Assembly: GCA_042408595.1 (NCBI GenBank)
Contig: JBHOQX010000039.1
Span: 1-64,000, forward strand
Origin: JBHOQX01 sp042408595
GTDB taxonomy: Bacteria; Chloroflexota; Chloroflexia; Chloroflexales; Roseiflexaceae
Direction of reading: 5' to 3'
DNA: 64,000 bases
Each line of letters begins with the position of its first letter. Position 1 is the first letter of the stretch. The notes under the pieces were generated by a model. It had not been told where the DNA came from and did no database searches. It was given only the letters and a program-made list of their open reading frames with translations. Below, piece by piece: positions 34,130-43,074 of this stretch. The translations under genes and the position numbers were made by a program.

Positions 34130-35587
34130 TCACTCGCCCGCGAACCGCAGGATGGCGCCATCGCGCGGCGGCAGCGCCAGCGCCAGCCGCCCGCCAGCTG
34201 CCGGCCCGCCCGCGCCGTAGAGCGTCTCGGGGGTGGTCGCGGCAGCCGGCAGCCCCTCGGTGGGGATGGCGACCGCGCGTGGATCGGTCGCGGCGTTCAC
34301 CGCGACGATAATCGTCTCGCCGGCGCCGACCCGGGCGAAGGCGTACACGTCGTCGTCGGCATACAGCCGCCGAAAGCGCCCGATGCGCAGGGCCGGGTGG
34401 GTGTGGCGCATGGCGATCAACTGCTTGTGGAACGCCAGCGCGTCCAGGTCCCAGGCCTCGCGCCGGTCCCACGGGATCGTCCGGCGGCAGTCCGGGTCGA
34501 GCCGGCCCGGCAGCCCGATCTCGTCGCCGTAGTACACCGATGGCGCGCCGGGGAAGGTCATCAGCAGGATCGTCGCCAGCCGCACCGTCGTCCAGTCGCC
34601 CCCGGCAATATCCACCAGCCGGGCCGTATCGTGGCTGTCGAGCAGGTTGAGCTGCGTCAGTTGGATCTCCCAGTCGTACAACTCCAGCAGCCAGTCGATC
34701 CTGTCGGCATAGCCGATTCCGCTGAGGGGCGGCATGGCGTCGTAGCTGCGCCCGGCCACCTCCTGCGGCACGACGCGCGGCCCGGCGGTATAGGCGATCG
34801 TCGCGCCGGCGAACAGATAGTTCATCACCCCGTCGAACTGGTCGCCCTGGAGCCACCGGCGCGAGTCGCGCCAGACCTCGCCGACGATGTAGGCGTCCGG
34901 GTTGATCCCCTTCACGCGCCGGCGAAACTCCTGCCAGAAGCCCTCGGTATGGATCTCGAACGGCACGTCCAGCCGCCAGCCGTCGATCCCGAAGCGCAGC
35001 CAGTGCTCGGCGACCTGCATGATGAACTCGCGCACCTGCGGGTTCTCGGTGTTCAGCTTCGGCAGGGCGCGGTTGCCGGCCCAGGCGGTGTAATTCGCCG
35101 GCTTCGTGCCGTCGTACGGGCTGAGCGGCCAGCCCTCGATGATGAACCAGTCGAGCCAGGGGGAGTGCGGCCCGTTCTCAAGAATGTCGTTGAACTGGAA
35201 GAAGCCGCGGCTGGCATGGTTGAACACGCCATCGAGCACGACGCGCATGCCGCGGGCGTGGCAGGCTTCGAGCAAGGCGCGCAGCGCCGCGTTCCCGCCG
35301 AGCAGCGGATCGACCTGGTAGTAGTCGTGGGTATGGTAGCGGTGGTTCGAGGCGCTCTGGAAGATCGGCGTGAAGTAGATCGCCGTCGCCCCCAGATCCT
35401 GAATATGGTCGAGGTGCTCGACGACGCCGAGCAGGTCGCCGCCCTTGTAGCCCTGCGGGGTCGGCGGGCTGTCCCACGGTTCCAGGTTGGCTGGCTTGCG
35501 GAGGCGGGCGCTCTTCGCGAAGCGATCCGGGAAGATCTGGTAAAAAACGGCGTGCCTCACCCAGGCGGGGGTCTGAATCGCAGGCAT
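34130..35587 (-). CDS. GH13 alpha-amylase-family enzyme (neopullulanase/cyclomaltodextrinase-like)
   Basis: 485 aa. The four GH13 regions are visible: LDGVFNHAS (region I), GIDGWRLDVPFEI (region II, nucleophile Asp), IVGEVWRD (region III, acid/base Glu) and LLDSHDTAR (region IV). The opening AVFYQIFPDRF and GGDLLGVVEHLDHIQDLGATAIYFTPIF are typical of the neopullulanase group. No signal peptide, so likely cytoplasmic hydrolysis of malto-oligosaccharides. The ATG at 35587 places VFYQIFPDRF at residues 14-23; AAGGA lies about 12 nt upstream, a long spacing. The next gene on this strand, the GH31 enzyme, is separated by 473 bp holding a pair of palindromes. Confidence 0.9.
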   Translation of the reverse strand: MPAIQTPAWVRHAVFYQIFPDRFAKSARLRKPANLEPWDSPPTPQGYKGGDLLGVVEHLDHIQDLGATAIYFTPIFQSASNHRYHTHDYYQVDPLLGGNAALRALLEACHARGMRVVLDGVFNHASRGFFQFNDILENGPHSPWLDWFIIEGWPLSPYDGTKPANYTAWAGNRALPKLNTENPQVREFIMQVAEHWLRFGIDGWRLDVPFEIHTEGFWQEFRRRVKGINPDAYIVGEVWRDSRRWLQGDQFDGVMNYLFAGATIAYTAGPRVVPQEVAGRSYDAMPPLSGIGYADRIDWLLELYDWEIQLTQLNLLDSHDTARLVDIAGGDWTTVRLATILLMTFPGAPSVYYGDEIGLPGRLDPDCRRTIPWDRREAWDLDALAFHKQLIAMRHTHPALRIGRFRRLYADDDVYAFARVGAGETIIVAVNAATDPRAVAIPTEGLPAAATTPETLYGAGGPAAGGRLALALPPRDGAILRFAGE

Positions 35588-36060
35588 CGGCAGGGCATCC
35601 TTCCGTCGCGCGGCTCCGCGGGCGAAATGATACCACAGCCGCGTGCGGCGCGTCGGCGCGAGTCGCGAGCCGGGCGAGATTATTCGCGTCCGCTTCTGCC
35701 GCTTCGTGCAGATGACTGCCACCAAGCGTTGCGCGACGGAACAGACCAAAATGAGATCGCGCTGCTCGTTCGAACTTGTCGGTTTCGCACCGAATAGGTC
35801 AGAAAAGTTTTTTCCGATTCTTCAGATGTAATACGTATTTGCGACGTTGTTTCGGGTGTGATACGTGTCGAGTGTAAAATTGACGCCTTTAAATCGACGG
35901 ACTGCGTTTGTTCATCTTCAGCGGATCAAGGTTCTATTTATCGGCGGATCGATCTTTCTTCTGGGGTGCAAGCATGCGCCAATCCGCCCATTGTATGCGG
36001 CTAGCTTGCCCATCCCGGCCGCATTGATCGCAACAGGTCTCGCCCGCGTGGCGCCGTAAG
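35588..36060. other. 473-bp AT-rich spacer between GH31 and GH13 genes
   Basis: No credible gene. The stretch 35780-35960 is much richer in A/T than its surroundings and carries the palindrome pair at 35830-35869. It should hold the promoter of the minus-strand GH13 gene, but no strong -35/-10 pair could be picked out by eye. Confidence 0.5.
35830..35869. promoter_or_regulatory. two related palindromes, candidate operator
   Basis: AATACGTATT (35830-35839, perfect) and GATACGTGTC (35860-35869, one mismatch pair) share the ATACGT core and are spaced 30 bp, about three helical turns, on the same face. They precede the GH13 gene. A LacI-type or other dimeric repressor is plausible; none is encoded nearby. 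Confidence 0.4.
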
Positions 36061-38367
36061 TCACCCATCCTCGAAGTTCACCTCGATGGCCGTCGCGGCG
36101 TCCACCGGACAGGCAGCCGGCACGGTCACGGTCATCGCCGCGCTGTCGTAGCGCCAGCCGTCCGTCTCTGCGCCGTTCAGCCGCACGCGGGACGGGTAGG
36201 CGGCGCGATGCAGCACCACCTCGACGGCGCGCACCGGCGCCTGCTCCGGGAAGCCGCCCGTCGCTGCGCCGATCCGCACCAGCACGCGCCGCGCGTTCCC
36301 CTCGGCGGTCACCTCGGTCGTGGAGTAGGCGCCGTCCTGGTAGGCACGGGTCCGGCCATCGTCGTCGTAAAATGTGAGCGCCGCCGGGTAGGGGGGGAAG
36401 CAATGGAACTCCAGCCGGTCGAAGCGGTGGTCGTCGGGGATGCATGCCAGCTCCGGCCCGAGCGGCAGGATCGTCCCGCCGCGCACCAGGAGCGGCAGCC
36501 GTCCGCGCGGTGCCGGATAGCGGATCGTTCCGCCGCCGCTGAAGCTTTGCGCCGACCAGAAATCGTGCCAGACGCCCTGCGGCAGCAGGATGCGCCGCGC
36601 CGTCGCCCACCGGCGCACCACCGGGGCGAGCAGCAACCCCGCGCCGAGCAGCACCTGGTCGGCCACGCCGGCCAGCCGCGGGTCGTCCTGGAACTCCAGC
36701 ACCAGCGGGCGCAGGATCGGCAGACCCGTCAGGTACGCCTCCCAGCCGAGGGTGTGGTAGAGCGGCAGCAGGCGGTAGCGCAGCCGGGCATGGGCGCGGA
36801 AGCTGGCCGCGGCCTCCGGGCCGTGCGACCAGGGCAGGCGCGTCGGGTCGATCGCCGGCGGCCGCCAGAAGTAGCGCGCCACCGGCGCCAGCAGCGCCCA
36901 CTGCGCATAGCGCATGTGGGTCTCCGGTGTCGTCTTCCGGTCCAGCCCGAAGACGTCCGCCGTCCAGTAGGCGAAGCCGAGCAGCCCCATATTCAGCCCG
37001 GCGCGCATCGTCGCCCGAATGTGATGGAACGTCGGCCACTGGTCGCCCAGGAACAGCGCCGGGTAGCGCTGCGAGCCGGCCCAGACGCAGCGGGCGTAGA
37101 TCATCGCCCGCCGGTCGTCGAGCGCCTGCATACCCTCGTAGATCGCGCGGCCGTAGAAGAAGCCGTAGATGTTGTGATACTCGCGCCCGTCCATGCCGAT
37201 GAACGCGCGGGCGTCGTCCGGGAGATACTCGCCATCGTCGTTTTTGAACAGCACGATCCCCTGCTCGTAGAGCGGGCGCAGCCGGGCGTTCCACCAGGCC
37301 GCCGCCGCCGGGTTGGTGAAGTCGATCATCCCGCCGCTGCCGAGCCACCACCAGGCGTTGTCGTGCGCCAGGTAGCCGTTGGCCCGGGCCTCCTCGTAGG
37401 CGTCCAGGGCGCGCTCGTCGCTGCGCATCTCGCCCGCCGCCACGTTGCGGAACAGCAGGTGCAGCGCCAGCCGCTGGAACGGGTGGTTGCGCCGGTTCAC
37501 GAACGGCGTGAAGATCAGGCCGAGCCGCACCCCCTGCGCGCGCAGCCGGGCGATCAGGCCGTCCGGATCGGGGAAGAGCGAGCGCCGCCAGCGGAAGGTG
37601 TGAAACCCCTGCTCCCAGTGGTAATCCAGGATCACGCCGTCGAGCGGGATGCCGCGGCGGCGGTGCTCGGCCACCCGCGCCAGCACGACATCCTGCGGCT
37701 CCTGCGGGTAGCCGGTGGCCCATAGCCCGAAGGCCCAGCGCGGCACGAGCGGCGGCCGGCCGGTCAGGGTCGTGTAGGTGCCGATGATCGTGCGGAACGA
37801 CGGGCCATGGATCACCAGGTAGTCGAGCGGCGGGCCGTCGGCGCGGACCTCCAGCACGCCGCGGCGCGGGTCGATCCGCCAGGCGCTGCGGTGGCTGTTG
37901 AGCAGGAAGAAGCCGTAGCCGCGGCTGCTGAGGAAGAACGGGATGTTCGAATACGTCTGCCGGCGCTGGTTCCAGGCCTGCGATTCTTTCGCCTCCAGGC
38001 GCAGCGCGCCGCGCTCGCGGCGGAACGCGTTGAACCATTCGCCCCAGCCGTAGAACCCCTCGCCGGGCGCGATCCGCAGGCTGAGCGCCACCGGCCCGTC
38101 GGCGCCGGGGGGCGGCGCGGCGGCCTCGGCCAGTACGAGCGGGCCGTCGGCGGCGCGCACCTCGGCCCGCCCGCCCACCTCGGCGAGCGTCAGACCGGCG
38201 CCCTCCGGCGGGACGCGTGGCTGCGGCAGGAGCACGAAGCGCAGCCACGGCCGATCCGGCGGGAAGGTGCGCATGCCCGCCGGCGCATGGGTGACGCGCA
38301 GGGCGTTCGGTGCGAGCAGTTGGCCGCGGATCAGGCCGGCCTCTCCCTCCAGCAGGATGTCACTCAT
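36061..38367 (-). CDS. GH31 alpha-glucosidase/alpha-xylosidase-like enzyme
   Basis: 768 aa. The N-terminal beta domain (GEGFYGWGEWFNAFRR, NIPFFLSSRGYGFFL) and the barrel (PRWAFGLWATGYPQEPQD, IPLDGVILDYHWEQGF) match GH31. The nucleophile motif is FKNDDGEYLPDD: K-x-D-x-x-E, the form found in alpha-xylosidases such as YicI, rather than the W-x-D-M-N-E of common alpha-glucosidases. The acid/base region is the GDQWPTFHHIR stretch. C-terminal beta domains follow (RLPLLVRGGTILPLGPE). No signal peptide. Substrate may be an alpha-xyloside or an isomalto-type oligosaccharide. No clear ribosome-binding site precedes the ATG at 38367. Confidence 0.88.
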   Translation of the reverse strand: MSDILLEGEAGLIRGQLLAPNALRVTHAPAGMRTFPPDRPWLRFVLLPQPRVPPEGAGLTLAEVGGRAEVRAADGPLVLAEAAAPPPGADGPVALSLRIAPGEGFYGWGEWFNAFRRERGALRLEAKESQAWNQRRQTYSNIPFFLSSRGYGFFLLNSHRSAWRIDPRRGVLEVRADGPPLDYLVIHGPSFRTIIGTYTTLTGRPPLVPRWAFGLWATGYPQEPQDVVLARVAEHRRRGIPLDGVILDYHWEQGFHTFRWRRSLFPDPDGLIARLRAQGVRLGLIFTPFVNRRNHPFQRLALHLLFRNVAAGEMRSDERALDAYEEARANGYLAHDNAWWWLGSGGMIDFTNPAAAAWWNARLRPLYEQGIVLFKNDDGEYLPDDARAFIGMDGREYHNIYGFFYGRAIYEGMQALDDRRAMIYARCVWAGSQRYPALFLGDQWPTFHHIRATMRAGLNMGLLGFAYWTADVFGLDRKTTPETHMRYAQWALLAPVARYFWRPPAIDPTRLPWSHGPEAAASFRAHARLRYRLLPLYHTLGWEAYLTGLPILRPLVLEFQDDPRLAGVADQVLLGAGLLLAPVVRRWATARRILLPQGVWHDFWSAQSFSGGGTIRYPAPRGRLPLLVRGGTILPLGPELACIPDDHRFDRLEFHCFPPYPAALTFYDDDGRTRAYQDGAYSTTEVTAEGNARRVLVRIGAATGGFPEQAPVRAVEVVLHRAAYPSRVRLNGAETDGWRYDSAAMTVTVPAACPVDAATAIEVNFEDG

Positions 38368-38692
38368 CGGCGAGCATAGCGATCATACGCGAACTGTCGG
38401 GCCTCCTTCGGGCGATATGCGGGCGCCGCCTGACAGTGGCACGACGCTCATCTGTACAAATAGCGATGACGGCTGATGGAGGATGAAGCACATCTTTCGA
38501 GTCGCCTGCGACGGCGGGCTTGGTATCGTGAGCCCGCGGCATCGGCCCCCTGGGCGTGCTGATGCCAGCCCAGCTATCGTAGAAGGGGTATCCTCAAGGG
38601 CCTGCGGCCGCTCCAACCCTCCCCGCCTGATAGCATCGATCACGCGAGCCTGGTATACGCGCCGGAATCCCAGCACGTCTGGCCCCTGGCCC
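38368..38692. other. 325-bp spacer with one clean hairpin
   Basis: No gene seen. GCGGGCT (38514-38520) pairs with AGCCCGC (38531-38537) around a 10-nt loop, a possible weak terminator for the DedA gene, without a U-tract. Short GATG-rich words near 38466-38486 hint at a degraded heptad array. Confidence 0.4.
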
Positions 38693-39898
38693 TCACTCCA
38701 CCTCTTCCGCCGTGGCGGGCGCGGCGGCCCCGTTGCCGGCCACGGCCACGGCGGGCGTGGCGGCCCCGTTGTCGGCCACGGCCGCGGGCGGCGCGCGGCG
38801 GCGCAGCGATGGCAGCACAGCGATCGCCAGCGAACGCCCGTAGGCCGTCGTGACCGCGTAGGCCATGATGCCGGCCAGGATCACCACGATCACCCACGGG
38901 CCGCTCGCCGCCCACCAATGGGCGAACGGCGGCGCACGGCGCAGGAAAAAGGGCGGCATGAACACCAGCGCCAGTGGCAGCGCGCCCAGCAGTGTCAGAT
39001 CGACGATCTGATGCCGCATCGACCAGCGCCCGGCCGCCAGCCGCGGCTGGATCAGCTCGTAATAGCCGGTCGCCAGCACAATGCAGGCGAGCAGAATACC
39101 GGTATAGATCAGGGTGTAGGCCGTGCCAGGGCGCATGCCCCGCCCGAGCAACCAGCCCGCCAGCGCGATCGGCGCGTTCAGCGGGCGCGGCTCGCCCAGC
39201 ACCTCGCTGATCGTCGTCGAGGACGCCCACAGCGCCGACATCGCCGTCGCCCCAGCGAAGCTCGCCAGCAGCACCGACCATACGAGCCGCCGCCGCGACG
39301 GCTCGGCCGGCTTCTGCGTCTTGCGCGCCAGCCAGACGAACAGCACCGGCAGGCCGATGCCCAGGCCCAGCGTCCACCCCAGGCGTAGTATCGACTCCGG
39401 CGCGTGGAGCCACTCGATGACCGCCGGGCCGAAGGTCGCACCGAGCAGCAGAAAGGTGAGAATGTAGACCGACGAGCCGACAATGTGCGCGGTGACGAAC
39501 TTCCAGTAGGGGATGTTCAGCAGGCCGCAGGCGATGACGGTCACGTAGCGCAGGCCGGGGATCGCCCGCCCGATCGCGATCCCGAGCCAGCCCGTGCGCC
39601 GGAGCATCGCCTCGCCGCGCGCCAGTTGCTCCGGCCCGAGGTGGGCGTACCTGCCGTAGCGATCCACCAGCGGCCGCCCGCCGCGGCGGATGATAGCGTA
39701 CAGCCCGCTGGCGCCCGCCGCCGAGGCGATCGACAGCAGGACAAACCAGAGCGCCAGCCGCTCCGGCGAACGGCCCGCCGCGATGCCGCCGAACACGATC
39801 AGCACATCGGTCGGGATCGGCATGGGGATGCCGAGTTCCTCGAGGAACACCGCGACGAGAATGACCGACAGGCTGTGTTTGGCAAGCAGGCTGAGCAT
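38693..39898 (-). CDS. DedA-family membrane protein with extended C-terminal half
   Basis: 401 aa. Residues 1-190 are a DedA (SNARE-associated/VTT) domain: FLEELGIPMPIPTDVLIVFGG, then GRAIPGLRYVTVIACGLLNIPYWKF (split GRAIPGLRYVT, GLLNIPYWKF), with E and R residues of the family. DedA proteins support lipid-carrier recycling and envelope homeostasis. Residues ~205-370 add about five further TM helices not found in ordinary DedA proteins. The last ~25 residues are a 12-aa direct repeat (AVADNGAATPAV, AVAGNGAAAPA). GAGGAG lies 3-4 nt before the ATG, and an extended -10 lies just upstream. Confidence 0.85.
   Translation of the reverse strand: MLSLLAKHSLSVILVAVFLEELGIPMPIPTDVLIVFGGIAAGRSPERLALWFVLLSIASAAGASGLYAIIRRGGRPLVDRYGRYAHLGPEQLARGEAMLRRTGWLGIAIGRAIPGLRYVTVIACGLLNIPYWKFVTAHIVGSSVYILTFLLLGATFGPAVIEWLHAPESILRLGWTLGLGIGLPVLFVWLARKTQKPAEPSRRRLVWSVLLASFAGATAMSALWASSTTISEVLGEPRPLNAPIALAGWLLGRGMRPGTAYTLIYTGILLACIVLATGYYELIQPRLAAGRWSMRHQIVDLTLLGALPLALVFMPPFFLRRAPPFAHWWAASGPWVIVVILAGIMAYAVTTAYGRSLAIAVLPSLRRRAPPAAVADNGAATPAVAVAGNGAAAPATAEEVE
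38723..38783. repeat. 36-bp-period direct repeat in the DedA gene
   Basis: Two 25-bp copies (38723-38747 and 38759-38783) differ at one base. The 36-bp period encodes a 12-residue Ala/Val/Gly repeat at the C terminus. Confidence 0.7.
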
Positions 39899-39915
39899 GG
39901 GCTCCTCTTGACTTA

Positions 39916-39921
39916 ATCATA
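39916..39921 (-). promoter_or_regulatory. extended -10 promoter of the DedA gene
   Basis: TATGAT on the minus strand with TGC immediately before it (TG-n extended -10). No good -35 is seen. The ATG is 18 bp downstream, giving a very short leader. Confidence 0.45.
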
Positions 39922-39982
39922 GCACATGCGCCCCGCCGCCGTTGGTGACAGATTGGCGAAGGAAGGAGAGCGGAGGTGCATA

Positions 39983-40103
39983 GACGACGGACGAACGACG
40001 GCAGGAGGCGCTTCAGTATGTCCGCGTCTCCCGTACCGGCACGGCTGGCGCTTGTCCCCCGTCCTTTATCCTTCGTCCGTGATCGTTGACCGTCGGTTGA
40101 CGC
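39983..40103. repeat. heptad array with opposing arms in the DedA/alaS spacer
   Basis: Left arm: GACGACG, GACGAAC, GACGGCA, GGAGGCG (39983-40010). Right arm: TCCCCCG, TCCTTTA, TCCTTCG, TCCGTGA, TCGTTGA, CCGTCGG, TTGACGC (40055-40103), all in register. The last unit provides the -35 of alaS. Confidence 0.8.
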
Positions 40104-40126
40104 TGCCCGCTCCGATGGCGTACAAT
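40097..40126 (+). promoter_or_regulatory. alaS promoter
   Basis: TTGACG (40097-40102), an 18-bp spacer and TACAAT (40121-40126). The ATG is about 70 bp further on. The -35 hexamer overlaps the last unit of the heptad array. Confidence 0.65.
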
Positions 40127-40196
40127 GCGATGTAATCGTCCGGCTACGACTCGCGCGCCGCTGGCCGCCTGCCGCGCCGCGCCTGCTGGAGCACCC

Positions 40197-42947
40197 ATGC
40201 GCACGCTGACCGCGAACGAGACGCGCCGCACCTTTCTCGAATTCTTCGAAGAACATGGCCATACCGTTGTCCCCAGCTCGTCGCTCGTCCCGGCGGACGA
40301 CCCGACGCTGCTGTTCACCAACGCCGGGATGGTGCAGTTCAAAGACACCTTTCTGGGGCTCGACCCGCGCCCCTACACCCGCGCCGCGACCGCCCAGAAG
40401 TGCCTGCGCGTCTCCGGGAAACATAACGACCTGGACGAGGTCGGCCCGTCGCCGCGCCACCACACCTTCTTCGAGATGCTCGGCAACTTCTCGTTCGGCG
40501 ACTATTTCAAGGAAGAGGCGATCCGCCTGGCCTGGACCCTGCTGACCGAGGTGCTGCAACTGCCGAAGGATCGGCTGTGGTTCACCGTCTTCGCGGGCAA
40601 CGACACGGTACCCGCGGACGACGAGGCCGCGCGGCTGTGGGTCAAGGTTGGCGCGCCGCCCGAGCGGGTGCTGCGCTTCGGCGAGAAGGACAACTTCTGG
40701 GCCATGGGCGACACCGGGCCGTGCGGGCCGTGCTCGGAGATCCATTACTACCAGGGCGACGACCCGGCGAACCAGCGCCCCGAGGGCGTCAACAGCGACG
40801 ATAACGACTACATGGAGATCTGGAACCTGGTCTTCATGCAGTACGAGCGCGACGCAAGCGGCCGGCTGACCCCGCTGCCCAAGCCGTCGATCGACACCGG
40901 GATGGGCTTCGAGCGGCTGCTGGCGGTGCTCCAGGGCGTGCGCAACAACTACGACACCGACCTGTTCACGCCGATCATCGCGCGCGAGATCGAGCTGGTC
41001 GGCAAGGGGCGGGCCGATTACCTGGCGAACCCCGCGCCGTACCGCGCCGTCGCCGACCACACCCGCGCCATCGCCTTTCTGATCGCCGACGGCGTGCTGC
41101 CGGGCAACGAGGGGCGCGCCTATGTGCTGCGCCGCATCCTGCGCCGCGCGGCCTACCAGGGGCGCAAGCTCGGCCTGACGCGCCCGTTCCTGGCCGAGAC
41201 GGCCGAGGTGGTCATCCGCGAGATGGGCGAGGCCTACCCCGAGCTGCGCCGCCGCCGCACGTTCATCCTGGAAGCGATCACGCTCGAAGAGGAGCAGTTC
41301 GGCAAGACGATCAGCAATGGGCTGGCGCTGCTCACCGCCGCGCTCGACCGACTGCCGCCCGGCGGGGTGCTCCCCGGCGCCGAGGCGTTCACGCTCTACG
41401 ACACCTACGGCTTCCCGCTCGACCTGACCGAGCGGATCGCCGCCGAGCGCGGCATGGCGGTGGATATCGCCGGCTTCGCGGCGGCGATGGAGGAGCAGCG
41501 CGAGCGGGGCCGCGCCGCCGCGCAGTTTCGCCGCGGCGCCGACGCCGACCTGTGGGCCAGGCAGAACCTGCCGGCCACCGAGTTCACCGGCTACGGCGCG
41601 ACGGCTGGCCGCGGCACGGTGCTCGCGCTGGCGCGCGGCGGCGCGCCTGTGCCGCACGCCGGCGAAGGCCAGGACGTGCAGGTCGTGCTCGACCGCACCC
41701 CTTTCTACGCCGAGAGCGGCGGGCAGGTGGGCGACACCGGCCTGCTTGTGGGGCCGCGGGGCCGCGTGCGGGTGAACGACACGCAGAAGCCGGCCGGCGG
41801 GGTGACTGTGCATCTCGGCGTGGTCGAGCAGGGAGAGATCGCCGTTGGCGAAACAGTCGAGGCGCGGGTGGACGCGGAGCGCCGGCTCGACATCATGCGC
41901 AACCATACCGCCACGCACCTGCTGCACCGGGCGCTGCGCGATATCCTGGGCGAGCACGTCGCGCAGGCCGGCTCGCTGGTCGCGCCGTCGCGCCTGCGCT
42001 TCGATTTCACCCACGGCCGGCCGCTCACGCCGGACCAACTCCGCCAGGTCGAAGCGCGGATCAACGCCTGGATCCGCGCCGATACGCCTGTCTCGTGGGA
42101 GATCACCGATTATCGCACGGCCGTCAGCAGCGGCGCGATGGCGCTCTTCGGCGAGAAGTACGGCGACCGTGTGCGCGTTGTCACGGTCGGCTGCGATGAC
42201 GATCGGGGTGAGGCCGGAGACGTGAGCCTCGCGGTCGAGTCGCGCTCGCACGCCCCACACTCCACGCCGCACGCCTCGAGCTTCTGCTCGAAAGAACTCT
42301 GCGGCGGCACGCATGTCCGGCGCACCGGCGAGATCGGGCTGTTCCTGATCACCGAGGAAGGGAGCGTCGCCAGCGGCATCCGCCGGATCGAGGCGCTGAC
42401 CGGGCGGGCGGCGGAGGAGCGCGCCGTGCTGGCGCTCGATACCGTCCGCGAGGCGAGCGCGCGGCTCGGCGTCGGGCCGGAGCAGGCGCTGGCGCGGATC
42501 GATGGGCTGCTGGCCGAGCTGAAGCAGCGCCAGCACGAGCTGAACGTCCTGCGCGCCCAGGCTGCCCGCGGCTCGCTCGAGGCGCTGCTCGGCCGGGCGC
42601 GGCGGGCGGACGGCGTGACGACGCTCGTGGCCCGGGTGGACGCGCCCGACGCGGCGCGGCTGCGCGAGATGGGCGACTGGCTGCGCGACAAACTCGGCCC
42701 CTCGGTTGTGGTGCTCGGCGCGGTGCTGAACGACAAGCCACAGGTGCTGGCGATGGTTGCCGGCGACCTGGTCGGGCGCGGGTTCCACGCCGGCAACCTG
42801 GTCAAAGCGATCGCTCCGGTGATGGGCGGCGGTGGCGGCGGCCGGCCCGAGATGGCGCAGGCCGGTGGGCGCGACGCCTCACGCCTGGAGGCGGCGCTGG
42901 CCGAGGCCGAGCGTCTGCTGGCGGAGCAGGTGGGCGCGCAGAGGTAG
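40197..42947 (+). CDS. alaS: alanine--tRNA ligase with a repeat-derived insertion
   Basis: 916 aa. Charges tRNA-Ala and edits mischarged Ser/Gly. The catalytic domain has FFEEHGHTVVPSSSLVP, FEMLGNFSFGDYFKEEAI and MGDTGPCGPCSEIHYY. The editing domain has the zinc motif HTATHLLH and the C-x-x-x-H in SKELCGGTHVRRTGEIG. The C-terminal domain has a coiled coil and the glycine-rich GGGGGGRPEMAQAGG. Just before SKELCGGTHV there is an insertion of about 30 residues (GCDDDRGEAGDVSLAVESRS then HAPHSTPHASSFC) absent from ordinary AlaRS; its second half is encoded by 7-nt repeats. GGAG lies 6 nt before the ATG. Confidence 0.96.
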   Translation: MRTLTANETRRTFLEFFEEHGHTVVPSSSLVPADDPTLLFTNAGMVQFKDTFLGLDPRPYTRAATAQKCLRVSGKHNDLDEVGPSPRHHTFFEMLGNFSFGDYFKEEAIRLAWTLLTEVLQLPKDRLWFTVFAGNDTVPADDEAARLWVKVGAPPERVLRFGEKDNFWAMGDTGPCGPCSEIHYYQGDDPANQRPEGVNSDDNDYMEIWNLVFMQYERDASGRLTPLPKPSIDTGMGFERLLAVLQGVRNNYDTDLFTPIIAREIELVGKGRADYLANPAPYRAVADHTRAIAFLIADGVLPGNEGRAYVLRRILRRAAYQGRKLGLTRPFLAETAEVVIREMGEAYPELRRRRTFILEAITLEEEQFGKTISNGLALLTAALDRLPPGGVLPGAEAFTLYDTYGFPLDLTERIAAERGMAVDIAGFAAAMEEQRERGRAAAQFRRGADADLWARQNLPATEFTGYGATAGRGTVLALARGGAPVPHAGEGQDVQVVLDRTPFYAESGGQVGDTGLLVGPRGRVRVNDTQKPAGGVTVHLGVVEQGEIAVGETVEARVDAERRLDIMRNHTATHLLHRALRDILGEHVAQAGSLVAPSRLRFDFTHGRPLTPDQLRQVEARINAWIRADTPVSWEITDYRTAVSSGAMALFGEKYGDRVRVVTVGCDDDRGEAGDVSLAVESRSHAPHSTPHASSFCSKELCGGTHVRRTGEIGLFLITEEGSVASGIRRIEALTGRAAEERAVLALDTVREASARLGVGPEQALARIDGLLAELKQRQHELNVLRAQAARGSLEALLGRARRADGVTTLVARVDAPDAARLREMGDWLRDKLGPSVVVLGAVLNDKPQVLAMVAGDLVGRGFHAGNLVKAIAPVMGGGGGGRPEMAQAGGRDASRLEAALAEAERLLAEQVGAQR
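42243..42277. repeat. heptad array inside alaS
   Basis: CGCTCGC, ACGCCCC, ACACTCC, ACGCCGC and ACGCCTC follow in exact 7-nt register within the coding sequence, just before the conserved editing-site cysteine motif. G-rich words GGGGTGA, GGCCGGA, GACGTGA in the preceding 60 bp look like the opposing arm. Confidence 0.7.
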
Positions 42948-43074
42948 ACCCGTTGCAGCAGCGCAGGCGCCAGCAAGCCAGAATGATGAACACTCCGGTC
43001 TGTCTGTCTCTCCGTCTGACCGGTTGGTGATTGCAGAGTGTCTGCCCGTCTGGACATCTCTACTCGAAACGTCG

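Noticed and set aside
38640..42788. A 1382-codon open frame on the minus strand, antisense to alaS and DedA
   Set aside because: It overlaps alaS completely, has Arg/Gln/Pro/His-heavy composition, and is the usual shadow frame of GC-rich coding DNA.
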